Below are positions 31,668 to 38,317 of a stretch of DNA of 46,365 nucleotides, in pieces. The notes beneath the pieces are model-generated. The model did no database searches, was not told the origin of the DNA, and saw only the letters and a program-made list of their open reading frames with translations. The first letter of the stretch is position 1. The number at the start of each line of letters is the position of its first letter. Both the position numbers and the translations under genes were made by a program. Source of the DNA: Pontimonas sp. Lineage in GTDB: Bacteria > Actinomycetota > Actinomycetes > Actinomycetales > Microbacteriaceae. The stretch is taken from positions 1-46,365 of the forward strand of contig JAIOWV010000002.1 in assembly GCA_021741945.1 (NCBI GenBank), written 5' to 3'.

Positions 31668-31991
31668 ATGAGCGATAAGAAGAAATCCCACGGGAAAGCG
31701 CCGAAGCGCGAACCAATCCTTGCCGCATTGTCTGGGTCACCCGATGTGCAGTCCGTACTTCGTCTGAGCGCCGTCTCCGAACCAGACGGCCACTGGGTCA
31801 TCGCGGCAACAGTAGAACTCATCGACTCTCTGCCCGTCTACGTCCTCTCCCACTCACTGGACGAAGCCAAACGCCGGGTCCGAGAGGTCACGACCGACAC
31901 CGCAGAGATCTACATCGAGCCGGAACTTGTTCGGGACCCCTCCAGGGAAGACCCGCCGACCGACGTTATTGTAATTAAGGCGTCCGACTAA
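31668..31991 (+). CDS. Conserved-looking small protein of unknown function
   Basis: 107 aa from the ATG at 31668 (MSDKKKSHGKAPKREPILAALSGSPDVQSVLRLSAVSEPDGHWVIAATVELIDSLPVYVLSHSLDEAKRRVREVTTDTAEIYIEPEL). After a Lys-rich start it has an alternating strand-helix-strand pattern. EIYIEPELVRD at the end resembles the last strand of ferredoxin-like domains such as that of cation-diffusion transporters, but this is weak. The frame is also open from a GTG at 31626, which lies before the predicted transcription start. It is 13 nt upstream of a membrane protein gene. Confidence 0.65.
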   Translation: MSDKKKSHGKAPKREPILAALSGSPDVQSVLRLSAVSEPDGHWVIAATVELIDSLPVYVLSHSLDEAKRRVREVTTDTAEIYIEPELVRDPSREDPPTDVIVIKASD

Positions 31992-32004
31992 CGAGGAGAA
32001 CCGC

Positions 32005-32403
32005 ATGGAACTTGTCAGAGACATCACCCTGATTACCCACTTCTTCGGTTTGGCCATGATCATCGGGCCTTTCCTTATTCAGATGCGGGCCCACACCGGC
32101 TACGCGTTCTCGTGGGTCCTCGCCGGTGGCATCGTCCAGCTAGTAACCGGCCTTCTGTTGACCGGTCTCGCCGAAATGCGTCTGGCTGATGATCCTGACA
32201 TGTCGCTTGATCACACAAAGATTGCGGTCAAGACGGTGTTCGCACTCGTGATTTTCATCGTCGCTCTCATCGCCTACCGTCGCCAAAAGAGGGTGGCACC
32301 TGGCGCCACGCAGCGGAGCCTCTTGCCACTGCTTCACGTGGCAGGGGCGTTCGCTATCGCGAATCTCTTTATCGCGGTGCTGTGGCCGGGCGTGGTGAGC
32401 TAG
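32005..32403 (+). CDS. Small four-helix integral membrane protein
   Basis: 132 aa with four hydrophobic helices near residues 5-24, 34-55, 76-93 and 107-130 (MELVRDITLITHFFGLAMIIGPFLIQMRA ... VAGAFAIANLFIAVLWPG). Not assigned to a named family. GAGGAG seven bases before the ATG is an unusually good ribosome-binding site for this window. It is probably translated from the mRNA of the gene at 31668. Its stop shares the four bases CTAG with the convergent tadA. Confidence 0.75.
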   Translation: MELVRDITLITHFFGLAMIIGPFLIQMRAHTGYAFSWVLAGGIVQLVTGLLLTGLAEMRLADDPDMSLDHTKIAVKTVFALVIFIVALIAYRRQKRVAPGATQRSLLPLLHVAGAFAIANLFIAVLWPGVVS

Positions 32404-32861
32404 GACTCTCGAGCCTGTCCAAAGAACTCAGTAAGTAACGAAGCGCACTCCGCCTCTCGCACCCCGCCCACAACTTCATCAACCCGATGGGGTAGGGATC
32501 GATCGCGAACCAGATCGTGGACGCTACCAGCTGCGCCGGCTTTGGGGTCCCAGGCTCCAAAGACAACACGGGAGATTCGAGCCTGCGTTATCGCCCCGGC
32601 GCACATCACGCACGGTTCGAGGGTTACAACAAGCGTGTGCCCTGAAAGATTAGCTGTCTCGAGTGCATGGCCAGCGAGACGAAGAGCCATGACCTCCGCG
32701 TGAGCGGTCGGATCATGGTCTCGCTCCTTCTGGTTACATGCCTTGGCAACAATCACCCCGGCAGCATCAACGACGAGTGCGGCAACTGGCACATCACCCG
32801 TGTGGAGAGCCTCCCGGGCGAGGTCAATCGCAAGCCCCATGAGTTCGTGATCGGTCGCCAT
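32400..32861 (-). CDS. tadA: tRNA-specific adenosine deaminase
   Basis: 153 aa. TadA converts A34 of the tRNA-Arg anticodon to inosine. The zinc motif is H54-A-E56 ([11 protein letters not shown]) with C84 and C87 in [10 protein letters not shown], and [12 protein letters not shown] is the usual second strand. The ATG at 32861 is preceded by TAAAGT (32869-32874) at a distance of seven bases, so the mRNA is probably leaderless; the 41-residue longer frame overlaps the divergent upp gene and is rejected. A cytosine/guanine deaminase paralogue is possible but the motif set favours TadA. Confidence 0.88.
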   Translation of the reverse strand: MATDHELMGLAIDLAREALHTGDVPVAALVVDAAGVIVAKACNQKERDHDPTAHAEVMALRLAGHALETANLSGHTLVVTLEPCVMCAGAITQARISRVVFGAWDPKAGAAGSVHDLVRDRSLPHRVDEVVGGVREAECASLLTEFFGQARES

Positions 32862-32916
32862 GCGCCCCACTTTATCCAGCTTCGCGACCAGTGCCCCTCG
32901 AGGTAAGGTGAGCGGC

Positions 32917-33552
32917 ATGGATCTACACGTCGCCAACCACCCTTTGGTCTCCCACAAGCTCTCGGTGTTGCGTGACCAAGACACCCCATCGCCCGTCTTC
33001 CGGGCGCTGACCTCCGAGTTGGTGACGCTGCTCGCTTACGAAGCAACGCGCAACATTCGGACCGAAGACCACCAGATTGTGACCCCGGTTCAGACGACTG
33101 TGGGCAAGAAGCTTGCTAAACCCCGTCCCGTTGTGGTCCCTATCCTGCGCGCAGGCCTGGGAATGTTGGAGGGAATGGTTGCGCTGCTCCCCAGCGCTGA
33201 AGTGGGCTTCCTGGGTATGGTCCGCGATGAAGAAACGCTTCAGCCAAGCGTCTATGCAGAGCGTTTACCCGAGAACCTCTCTGATCGTCAGTGCTTCGTT
33301 CTCGACCCGATGCTTGCAACAGGTGGGTCACTACTCCAAGCCATCAGGTTCCTCGCCCAGAAGGGTGCATCCGACATCACGGCGGTGTGTCTGCTTGGCG
33401 CACCAGAGGGAGTGAAGGCTGTGGAGGAAGGCACCAAAGGGTTGAAGGTCACCATCGTCCTCGGCGCTCTGGATGAAAAGCTCAACGAGAGGGGCTTCAT
33501 CGTCCCAGGCCTCGGCGATGCCGGGGATCGCCTGTATGGGACCGTCGGGTAG
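32917..33552 (+). CDS. upp: Uracil phosphoribosyltransferase
   Basis: 211 aa. It makes UMP from uracil and PRPP. The PRPP loop is [36 protein letters not shown] and the uracil-binding end [16 protein letters not shown] complete the family pattern. Start ATG at 32917, with AAGGTGA nine bases upstream; the 19-residue longer frame runs antisense to tadA. It is divergent from tadA. Confidence 0.96.
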   Translation: MDLHVANHPLVSHKLSVLRDQDTPSPVFRALTSELVTLLAYEATRNIRTEDHQIVTPVQTTVGKKLAKPRPVVVPILRAGLGMLEGMVALLPSAEVGFLGMVRDEETLQPSVYAERLPENLSDRQCFVLDPMLATGGSLLQAIRFLAQKGASDITAVCLLGAPEGVKAVEEGTKGLKVTIVLGALDEKLNERGFIVPGLGDAGDRLYGTVG

Positions 33553-33563
33553 ATCCCGGGGAC

Positions 33564-33593
33564 TTGACGCTTGGCTCACTAGCCGGCGATAAT
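33564..33593 (+). promoter_or_regulatory. Near-consensus promoter of the polycysteine leader ORF
   Basis: TTGACG (33564-33569) and GATAAT (33588-33593) are 18 bases apart, each matching five of six consensus bases. The -10 ends six bases before the ATG at 33600, so the transcript should begin at that ATG. It is among the strongest promoters in the window. Confidence 0.75.
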
Positions 33594-33599
33594 CGGCGC

Positions 33600-33668
33600 A
33601 TGAACACTCTGGCCCTGTCGATGCTCCCCCTGGGAGCGCCTGAGTGTTGCTGTCGAATGCGTGACTAA
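33600..33668 (+). CDS. Leaderless 22-codon ORF with three consecutive cysteine codons
   Basis: The peptide is MNTLALSMLPLGAPECCCRM followed by RD and TAA. Codons 16-18 are TGT TGC TGT. Cysteine is the rarest residue in most proteins of this window, so a CCC run in a 22-residue peptide next to a promoter is unlikely to be chance. Leaderless polycysteine short ORFs are reported in mycobacteria as cysteine-responsive attenuators of downstream operons. Here the ORF lies 48 nt upstream of a winged-helix regulator and its Cys-codon region pairs with that gene's start. Translation is inferred, not shown. Confidence 0.7.
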   Translation: MNTLALSMLPLGAPECCCRMRD

Positions 33669-33717
33669 CGTCCCCTTCTTCCGAGGGTCTTCGGACCCCT
33701 TACCGAATCGACAGCAA
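33623..33717 (+). promoter_or_regulatory. Predicted attenuator RNA between the Cys leader ORF and the regulator gene
   Basis: Three helices can be drawn. An early 6-bp stem lies inside the leader ORF (GCTCCC 33623-33628 with GGGAGC 33632-33637). A 5-bp UUCG-tetraloop hairpin (GGGTC / GACCC, 33685-33698) follows the leader stop. A long-range 10-bp helix pairs TTGCTGTCGA (33647-33656, the Cys codons) with TCGACAGCAA (33708-33717), which ends on the A of the downstream ATG. The long helix would hide the start region and is open only when a ribosome occupies the Cys codons. The pairing logic is inference. Confidence 0.6.
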
Positions 33718-34322
33718 TGACTACCTCTTCTTCACCTCGCGAACCTCGTGGGTTCGCTCTCTATGTGGGCGTTACCGAAGGCGACGCCCGAGACGCCGGG
33801 ATTTCCCTAGAAACCCTGGTCAAAGAACTCAAAAAAACCGTCGCCCACCATGTGCCAAGCGCCGACACCCACGCGGCGATTGCGCTTGCCCCGACCGGGT
33901 CGGGCGGCAACAACCTAGAAATTGTCCGCATGGCACTGCACGACCCGGCAGCACTGGCAAAACTCAAGCCAGCGCATCCGGAGCGGGTGCTCTCAGTGGT
34001 GATCGATATCTCGCGCAAGCGGGTCACGATCGATGGCGAGGCCGCGCCACTCACGTTCAAAGAGTTTGCGCTGCTGCAGTTCCTGGTGTTGCGGGAAGGG
34101 CAGACAGTGCGCCGGGAAGTCATTATCGAGGCGCTGTGGACGGCTGGCGATGACGATATCCCCAACTCCCGCACTATCGACGTCCATATTCGCCGGCTTC
34201 GCTCGAAACTTGGTCGCTATGAAGACATTGTTCGCACCGTACGCGGCGCTGGCTACCGGTTTGACCGGCACGCGGATGTCACCATCCACTACGGCGAAGC
34301 CCCGTCACCGGACATGATTTAG
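33717..34322 (+). CDS. Winged-helix transcription regulator with an unusual N-terminal domain
   Basis: 201 aa. Residues about 92-185 are an OmpR/PhoB-type winged helix: VLSVVIDISRKRVTIDGEAAPLTFKEFALLQFLVLREGQTVRREVIIEALW ... NSRTIDVHIRRLRSKLGRYEDIVRTVRGAGYRF. Residues 1-90 do not read as a receiver domain: there is no obvious acidic pocket, phosphorylatable Asp strand or KP loop. No histidine kinase lies nearby. No purine-rich ribosome-binding site precedes the ATG; it is instead complementary to the leader ORF. A role in cysteine or sulfur control is inferred only from the leader. Confidence 0.8.
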   Translation: MTTSSSPREPRGFALYVGVTEGDARDAGISLETLVKELKKTVAHHVPSADTHAAIALAPTGSGGNNLEIVRMALHDPAALAKLKPAHPERVLSVVIDISRKRVTIDGEAAPLTFKEFALLQFLVLREGQTVRREVIIEALWTAGDDDIPNSRTIDVHIRRLRSKLGRYEDIVRTVRGAGYRFDRHADVTIHYGEAPSPDMI

Positions 34323-34350
34323 GCCAATTTTCCTAGCAAAATTCTGGGTA

Positions 34351-34379
34351 TAGACAGCGTTACCAATCTGTTATATATT
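34351..34379 (+). promoter_or_regulatory. Strong promoter upstream of a possible small RNA
   Basis: TAGACA (34351-34356) and TATATT (34374-34379) are separated by exactly 17 bases; each matches five of six consensus bases. They lie in an AT-rich stretch that stands out from its surroundings. Transcription would begin near 34386. Confidence 0.65.
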
Positions 34380-34385
34380 GGCCTC

Positions 34386-34490
34386 ATCGTCAGTTGCGTG
34401 CTTTAGCAGCTCTCGCTCATGTGATTACAAAACACTCTTGGTGCAAGGGAACAGGGCCGGTCGCTCGCCTCAGCGGCCGGCCCTCATCAC
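34386..34490 (+). ncRNA. Candidate small RNA or leader RNA upstream of phr
   Basis: About 100 nt lie between a strong promoter and a 12-bp hairpin, without a plausible protein: the only ATG (at 34420) is followed at once by TGA. A small stem-loop (TGC TTTA GCA) is visible near the 5' side. The alternative is a long phr leader or an in-frame N-terminal extension from the TTG at 34394, but phr has its own promoter 150 nt further on and the extension does not resemble photolyases. I do not recognise a known RNA family. Confidence 0.4.
34454..34483 (+). terminator. Hairpin between the regulator gene and phr
   Basis: A 12-bp stem (34454-34465 with 34472-34483, one G-U pair, 6-base loop, GGGCCGG outer part) lies 130 bases past the stop of the winged-helix gene. 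There is no U tract, as with other terminators here. It could end the regulator's mRNA, the candidate small RNA, or both. Confidence 0.6.
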
Positions 34491-34507
34491 GTTATGGAAG
34501 CCCCACA

Positions 34508-34537
34508 TGGACACTATCCAGCCAGGCCCTCTACGCT
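34508..34537 (+). promoter_or_regulatory. Leaderless promoter of phr
   Basis: TGGACA (34508-34513) and TACGCT (34532-34537) are 18 bases apart, the same -35 box and spacing as proposed for rpoB. The -10 ends six bases before the phr ATG at 34544. Confidence 0.6.
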
Positions 34538-34543
34538 GACCAG

Positions 34544-35917
34544 ATGACCTCACGCCCTAGCATCGTCTGGTTTCGCAACGACCTGCGACTCGTGGACAAT
34601 CCCGCTCTCGACGCAGCAGTCGCTCGGGGGGACTCCCTGGTTCTGCTCTATGTCCACGACGAAGAAAGCCCCGGTTCCAGGCCACTAGGTGGCGCCACGA
34701 AGTGGTGGCTCCACCACTCGCTCCTCTCCCTTAAGAAAGACATCGAAGCTCTCGGTGGCTCCCTCGTTCTGCGTCGGGGCAGCGGAGCGGACATCGTCCT
34801 TGACGTGGTGCGCGAAACCGGAGCGGGCGCTGTCTTCTGGAACCGGCGCTATGGAATAACCCGCGAGGCAGACGCGACTCTCAAGACCGAACTGAGAGAC
34901 GCCGGCCTAATCTGCGAAAGTTTTGCCGGGAACCTGCTCTTTGAGCCCTGGACCATTAGAACGGGTGAAGACCGCCCATTCCGCGTGTTCACACCCTTTT
35001 GGCGAGCCTGCTTAGCATCCGAGCCGCCGAGGGTCCCCCTCAGTGCTCCCTCGACGCTCGCGAGCGCGAGTGGGATTGCCTCAGACAATGTCAGTAACTG
35101 GGATCTTCTTCCGACCGCCCCGGATTGGTCCGCTGGTCTTGAAGAGATGTGGAATCCAGGTGAGCAGGGGGCCACTGATCGCCTCAATGATTTCGTGGCG
35201 AATGTCTTGAAGAACTACCACCGGCGGGATGAACCAGGGCCGGTGACAACGTCACGACTCAGCCCTCACCTCCGCTTCGGCGAGATTAGTCCCCACATGA
35301 TTTGGCACGCGCTTGAGCGGACACTTCCCGCGGACGCGGAAAAGAATAAAGCGAAGTTCCTGAGCGAGATCGGGTGGCGTGAATTCTCCTACAACATCCT
35401 CTTCCACTTCCCCGAGCTTGCCTCCAAGAACTTCAGACCTGAGTTCGATCGCTTCCCCTGGGGCGAACCCGAGCCAGGAGCCCTGAAGGCCTGGCAGAAA
35501 GGTCGCACCGGGGTCCCTCTGGTCGACGCAGGAATGCGCGAGCTATGGACCACCGGCTATATGCACAACCGCGTGCGCATGGTCACAGCATCGTTCCTGA
35601 TCAAGAACATGCTGACGGACTGGCGAATCGGGGAGGCATGGTTTTGGGACACCCTGGTGGATGCGGATGAGGCAAATAACCCCGCTAGCTGGCAGTGGGT
35701 GGCAGGAAGCGGCGCTGACGCCGCTCCGTATTTCCGAGTCTTCAACCCCATGCTCCAAGCGGAAAAGTTTGACCCCCAGCAGGAATACATCTCCCGCTGG
35801 GTTCCAGAGATTGGCACCCCCGACTACCCGAGCGAGCCGATCGTGGACATGAAGGCCAGCAGAGACAAGGCGCTGGCCGCTTTTTCGGAAGTTAAGGCCG
35901 CGCGCCCAGCTGAGTAA
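34544..35917 (+). CDS. phr: Deoxyribodipyrimidine photo-lyase (cryptochrome/photolyase family)
   Basis: 457 aa. It repairs cyclobutane pyrimidine dimers with FADH- and blue light. The N-terminal antenna domain starts SIVWFRNDLRLVDNPALDAAV. The FAD domain contains FLSEIGWREFSYNILFHFP, GRTGVPLVDAGMRELWTTGYMHNRVRMVTASFLIKNMLTDWRIGEAWFWDTLVDADEANNPASWQWVAGSG, with the conserved Trp and Asn-Met/His region of class I enzymes. Start ATG at 34544, fixed by the -10 box; the 50-residue upstream open frame covers the candidate small RNA. Its 3' end overlaps psuK by 26 bases. Confidence 0.94.
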   Translation: MTSRPSIVWFRNDLRLVDNPALDAAVARGDSLVLLYVHDEESPGSRPLGGATKWWLHHSLLSLKKDIEALGGSLVLRRGSGADIVLDVVRETGAGAVFWNRRYGITREADATLKTELRDAGLICESFAGNLLFEPWTIRTGEDRPFRVFTPFWRACLASEPPRVPLSAPSTLASASGIASDNVSNWDLLPTAPDWSAGLEEMWNPGEQGATDRLNDFVANVLKNYHRRDEPGPVTTSRLSPHLRFGEISPHMIWHALERTLPADAEKNKAKFLSEIGWREFSYNILFHFPELASKNFRPEFDRFPWGEPEPGALKAWQKGRTGVPLVDAGMRELWTTGYMHNRVRMVTASFLIKNMLTDWRIGEAWFWDTLVDADEANNPASWQWVAGSGADAAPYFRVFNPMLQAEKFDPQQEYISRWVPEIGTPDYPSEPIVDMKASRDKALAAFSEVKAARPAE

Positions 35918-36776
35918 CGCATTTTGCTGAAATCTCGGCCGCCCTGTGCGCGGCCTGGACGACACTCCCGCCAGAGGCGAGCCCGGCGAGGATGCCTGCG
36001 TTAAACGAGTCGCCTGCACCGGTGGGATCAACCATCTCCTCAATGGGTGCCGCCGGCACGTGCGTCAACGTGCCGTCCTCCCAGACGAGAGCCCCTTCAC
36101 TCCCCAAAGTCGCAACAACAACGGGGAAGCGCTTGGCCAGAATCCCGACCGCCTGAGGAACATCAGAAGCCCCAGAGAGAATCGCCGCCTCGTCTTCATT
36201 GCAACGGAGGATGTCTGCGCCTGCAATCAGGTCAACGAAGCGTTCGACCCCAAAGTCCTGAAGGAAACCCGATGATGATGCGTCCACCATCACCCGGCAC
36301 CCTGCGCTCTGTGCGCTCGTGATGAACGACGTCATCAGCTCCGGTGTGTGGTGGTGGAAGATGCTGTAACCGGTGAGGTGAACCACACTGGCTGACTCCA
36401 ACAATGCCAGGGGGATTCGGGTTGGATCGAGTTCAGCATTGGCTCCGCGGTCACTCAGCATCGACCGTATTGCGCCCTCGACCACAATGACGATGGTCCC
36501 GGTGGCTAGCTGGGTATCGTGTTCGAGGTGAGCGGTCACCCCCGCCCCCGCAAACTCGACCTCAAAACGCTGCGCATCAAAATGCCCTACTCGACCAACG
36601 AAATCAACGTGAACACCCTCAGCGGCAAGCCAGACTGCGGTATTCGCTGCAGAGCCTCCGGATTCTCGCAGGATGCGCGCGGGGGTATCGGTGTTTGGCC
36701 GCAGGGGCATTTCCACCCTGGCAACCACATCATCAATCACATCGCCGACGACAAGAACTCTCGATTGGGTGCTCAT
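35892..36776 (-). CDS. psuK: PfkB-family sugar kinase, probably pseudouridine kinase
   Basis: 294 aa with the ribokinase-fold signatures: the N-terminal SGGSAANTAVWLAAEGVHVDFVGRVG (substrate side) and the C-terminal DPTGAGDSFNAGILAGLASG with the catalytic Asp and anion hole. By fold alone it could be a kinase for ribose or another sugar; its ATG overlaps the psuG stop by four bases (ATGA), and psuG-psuK pairing is the standard route for pseudouridine breakdown (kinase makes pseudouridine 5'-phosphate). No nucleoside transporter is in the unit. Confidence 0.85.
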   Translation of the reverse strand: MSTQSRVLVVGDVIDDVVARVEMPLRPNTDTPARILRESGGSAANTAVWLAAEGVHVDFVGRVGHFDAQRFEVEFAGAGVTAHLEHDTQLATGTIVIVVEGAIRSMLSDRGANAELDPTRIPLALLESASVVHLTGYSIFHHHTPELMTSFITSAQSAGCRVMVDASSSGFLQDFGVERFVDLIAGADILRCNEDEAAILSGASDVPQAVGILAKRFPVVVATLGSEGALVWEDGTLTHVPAAPIEEMVDPTGAGDSFNAGILAGLASGGSVVQAAHRAAEISAKCVTQLGARP

Positions 36777-37672
36777 GAGCGATTGGCCCACGCGGTCGCA
36801 ATCTCGCAGCCGACTGCCACGTTATTGGTCACGAGGTCTAAGTTCACCCGCAGGCTTGCACCCCCCGAATTCTCCAAAACGTGCGCCAGCAAGAAAGGCG
36901 TGACCTCATTACCTCGGATGCCCTGCCGATCAGCGTCCTCGAGAGCTTCAGACAGCAGGCGATCATGAGTTGCCGGATCCCACTGCTGGCTCTCCGGCAC
37001 GGGGTTCGCGACCACAATGCCGGCGCGAAGTCCCAGGGAATCACGAGCCGCCATCACGTCTGCAATCTCTGCCGGCGTATCAAGCGACCACTCGAGTGAA
37101 AAAGCGCTCTCTCTCAACCAGAAGGCGGGAAACACGTTCGTCCGATAGCCAATGACCGGCACGCTCAAGGTTTCCAGCCGCTCGAGCGTTGCACCGATGT
37201 CAAGAATCGACTTCACGCCGGCGGACACCACAGTTATGGGTGAGCTTGCAAGGATCGACAAATCCGCTGACTCATCAAACGTCTCGCTGGCCCCTCTGTG
37301 AACCCCACCCAGACCACCGGTGGAGAAGACGCGCACGCCGGCCAGGCTCGCAAGATAAGCGGTGGAGGCAACAGTGGTCGCTCCCGAGCGCCCTGCGCCC
37401 ACCAGAACGGGCAGTTCGCGAACACTAGCCTTGGGAATTTCCTCGTGAGCAATCCGCTCAAGTTCCGCTTCAGTCAGGCCGACCGTCGGGATTCCGTCGA
37501 TCACAGCTACTGTTGCCGGCACCACGCCAGCGGCCCGAACTTGAGCCTCCCAGCGCTTAGCCGATTCAAGATTCTGGGGCCTTGGCAATCCGTGGGCGAT
37601 GATGGTGGATTCCAAAGCGAGAACCGGCAGGGAATGCTCAAGGGCATCCTGAACCTCCGGCGATAGCTTCAC
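36773..37672 (-). CDS. psuG: Pseudouridine-5'-phosphate glycosidase
   Basis: 299 aa. PsuG cleaves the C-C glycosidic bond of pseudouridine 5'-phosphate to uracil and ribose 5-phosphate. LALESTIIAHGLPRPQN, GGLGGVHRGASETFDESADL, SAGVKSILDIGATLERLETLSVPVIGYRTNVFPAFW and EVTPFLLAHV are typical. I use the GTG at 37672, which has GGGGGG eight bases upstream; a GTG at 37681 has no room for a ribosome-binding site. Uracil produced here could feed upp, about 4 kb away. A CsoR-like site lies at the start of the gene. Confidence 0.92.
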   Translation of the reverse strand: MKLSPEVQDALEHSLPVLALESTIIAHGLPRPQNLESAKRWEAQVRAAGVVPATVAVIDGIPTVGLTEAELERIAHEEIPKASVRELPVLVGAGRSGATTVASTAYLASLAGVRVFSTGGLGGVHRGASETFDESADLSILASSPITVVSAGVKSILDIGATLERLETLSVPVIGYRTNVFPAFWLRESAFSLEWSLDTPAEIADVMAARDSLGLRAGIVVANPVPESQQWDPATHDRLLSEALEDADRQGIRGNEVTPFLLAHVLENSGGASLRVNLDLVTNNVAVGCEIATAWANRS

Positions 37673-37679
37673 AATGCTC

Positions 37680-37694
37680 ACCCCCCTAGGGTAT
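37680..37694 (-). promoter_or_regulatory. Second, imperfect CsoR/CstR-like site at the psuG start
   Basis: Read on the minus strand the sequence is ATACCCTAGGGGGGT. It shares the ATACCC...GGGG layout of the main operator 29 bases away and overlaps the psuG ribosome-binding region, so a bound protein would block psuG expression. Confidence 0.4.
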
Positions 37695-37711
37695 TCGCCT
37701 TCTATGGAGGA

Positions 37712-37749
37712 ATAGGGACACAATACCCCCTGGGGTATAGTGTCCCTAT
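37712..37749. promoter_or_regulatory. 38-bp palindrome: CsoR/CstR-like operator between two mirror-image promoters
   Basis: Arms of 18 bases (37712-37729 and 37732-37749) match at 17 positions around a 2-base centre. The inner 16 bases, ATACCCCCTGGGGTAT (37723-37738), are the G/C-tract pseudo-palindrome bound by CsoR-type regulators. The outer part gives each strand a TAGGGA -35 and a -10 17 bases on: TATAGT (37736-37741, plus) and TATTGT (37720-37725, minus). The plus -10 ends six bases before the DUF4395 ATG. The minus one gives psuG a leader of about 40 nt. No CsoR gene is in the window. Confidence 0.65.
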
Positions 37750-38317
37750 GGCGGAAACCTCAACCAAGGACCCGAGCTTTGGCGAACGAGTCGAGGGCTT
37801 CGACATTCCCGTGGTGAACGAGCGCGCGGTGCGGGCTTCGGCGGGAATCCTTTTCCTCGTAGGTTTCATCGCCGTCAACTACGCCTTCTACACCGGCGAC
37901 TTCCAACCAGTTCGTGGCTTCGGGCTCCTCTTCATGATCGACATGGGAATACGTATCGGGTTGGGCCACCGGTTCGCGCCCTCGATGGTGCTCGGCGCAC
38001 TGATCGTGCGCCGGCAACGCCCCGAGTGGGTTGGCGCACAACAGAAACTTCTGGCGTGGTCTCTGGGATTTGGTATGGCCTTCATCGCATGTCTTGGCAT
38101 GGGCTTCTTCGGAGTGCAGAACGAATACATGCTGCTGTTCTGCAGCTTCTGCCTTGCGCTGATGTTCTTGGAAGCAGCGTTTGGAATCTGCGTCGGGTGT
38201 GAGCTTTACCGGGTCTTTGCGAAGACCCCACCCCAGCTGTGTCCAGGCGATGTCTGCGACTACACACCACCCACAAGGCGTTCGCTATTTAGGAGTAGCC
38301 CTACAGCTGACTCCTGA
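37748..38317 (+). CDS. DUF4395 membrane protein with conserved cysteines
   Basis: 189 aa. The DUF4395 domain starts at about residue 20 (VNERAVRASAGILFLVGFIAVNYAF), with RPEWVGAQQKLLAWSLGFGMAFI and the C-terminal cysteine text AAFGICVGCELYRVF...QLCPGDVC. About four membrane helices are present. The function is unknown; relatives often sit near thioredoxin- or rhodanese-type genes. The ATG lies at the end of the operator palindrome, so a bound regulator would directly block a leaderless mRNA. The last 17 bases overlap the convergent kynA. Confidence 0.82.
   Translation: MAETSTKDPSFGERVEGFDIPVVNERAVRASAGILFLVGFIAVNYAFYTGDFQPVRGFGLLFMIDMGIRIGLGHRFAPSMVLGALIVRRQRPEWVGAQQKLLAWSLGFGMAFIACLGMGFFGVQNEYMLLFCSFCLALMFLEAAFGICVGCELYRVFAKTPPQLCPGDVCDYTPPTRRSLFRSSPTADS

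Noticed and set aside
34394-34543. In-frame N-terminal extension of the photolyase from a TTG at 34394
   Set aside because: It runs through the hairpin at 34454-34483 and does not resemble photolyases; a -10 box six bases before the ATG at 34544 fixes the start.
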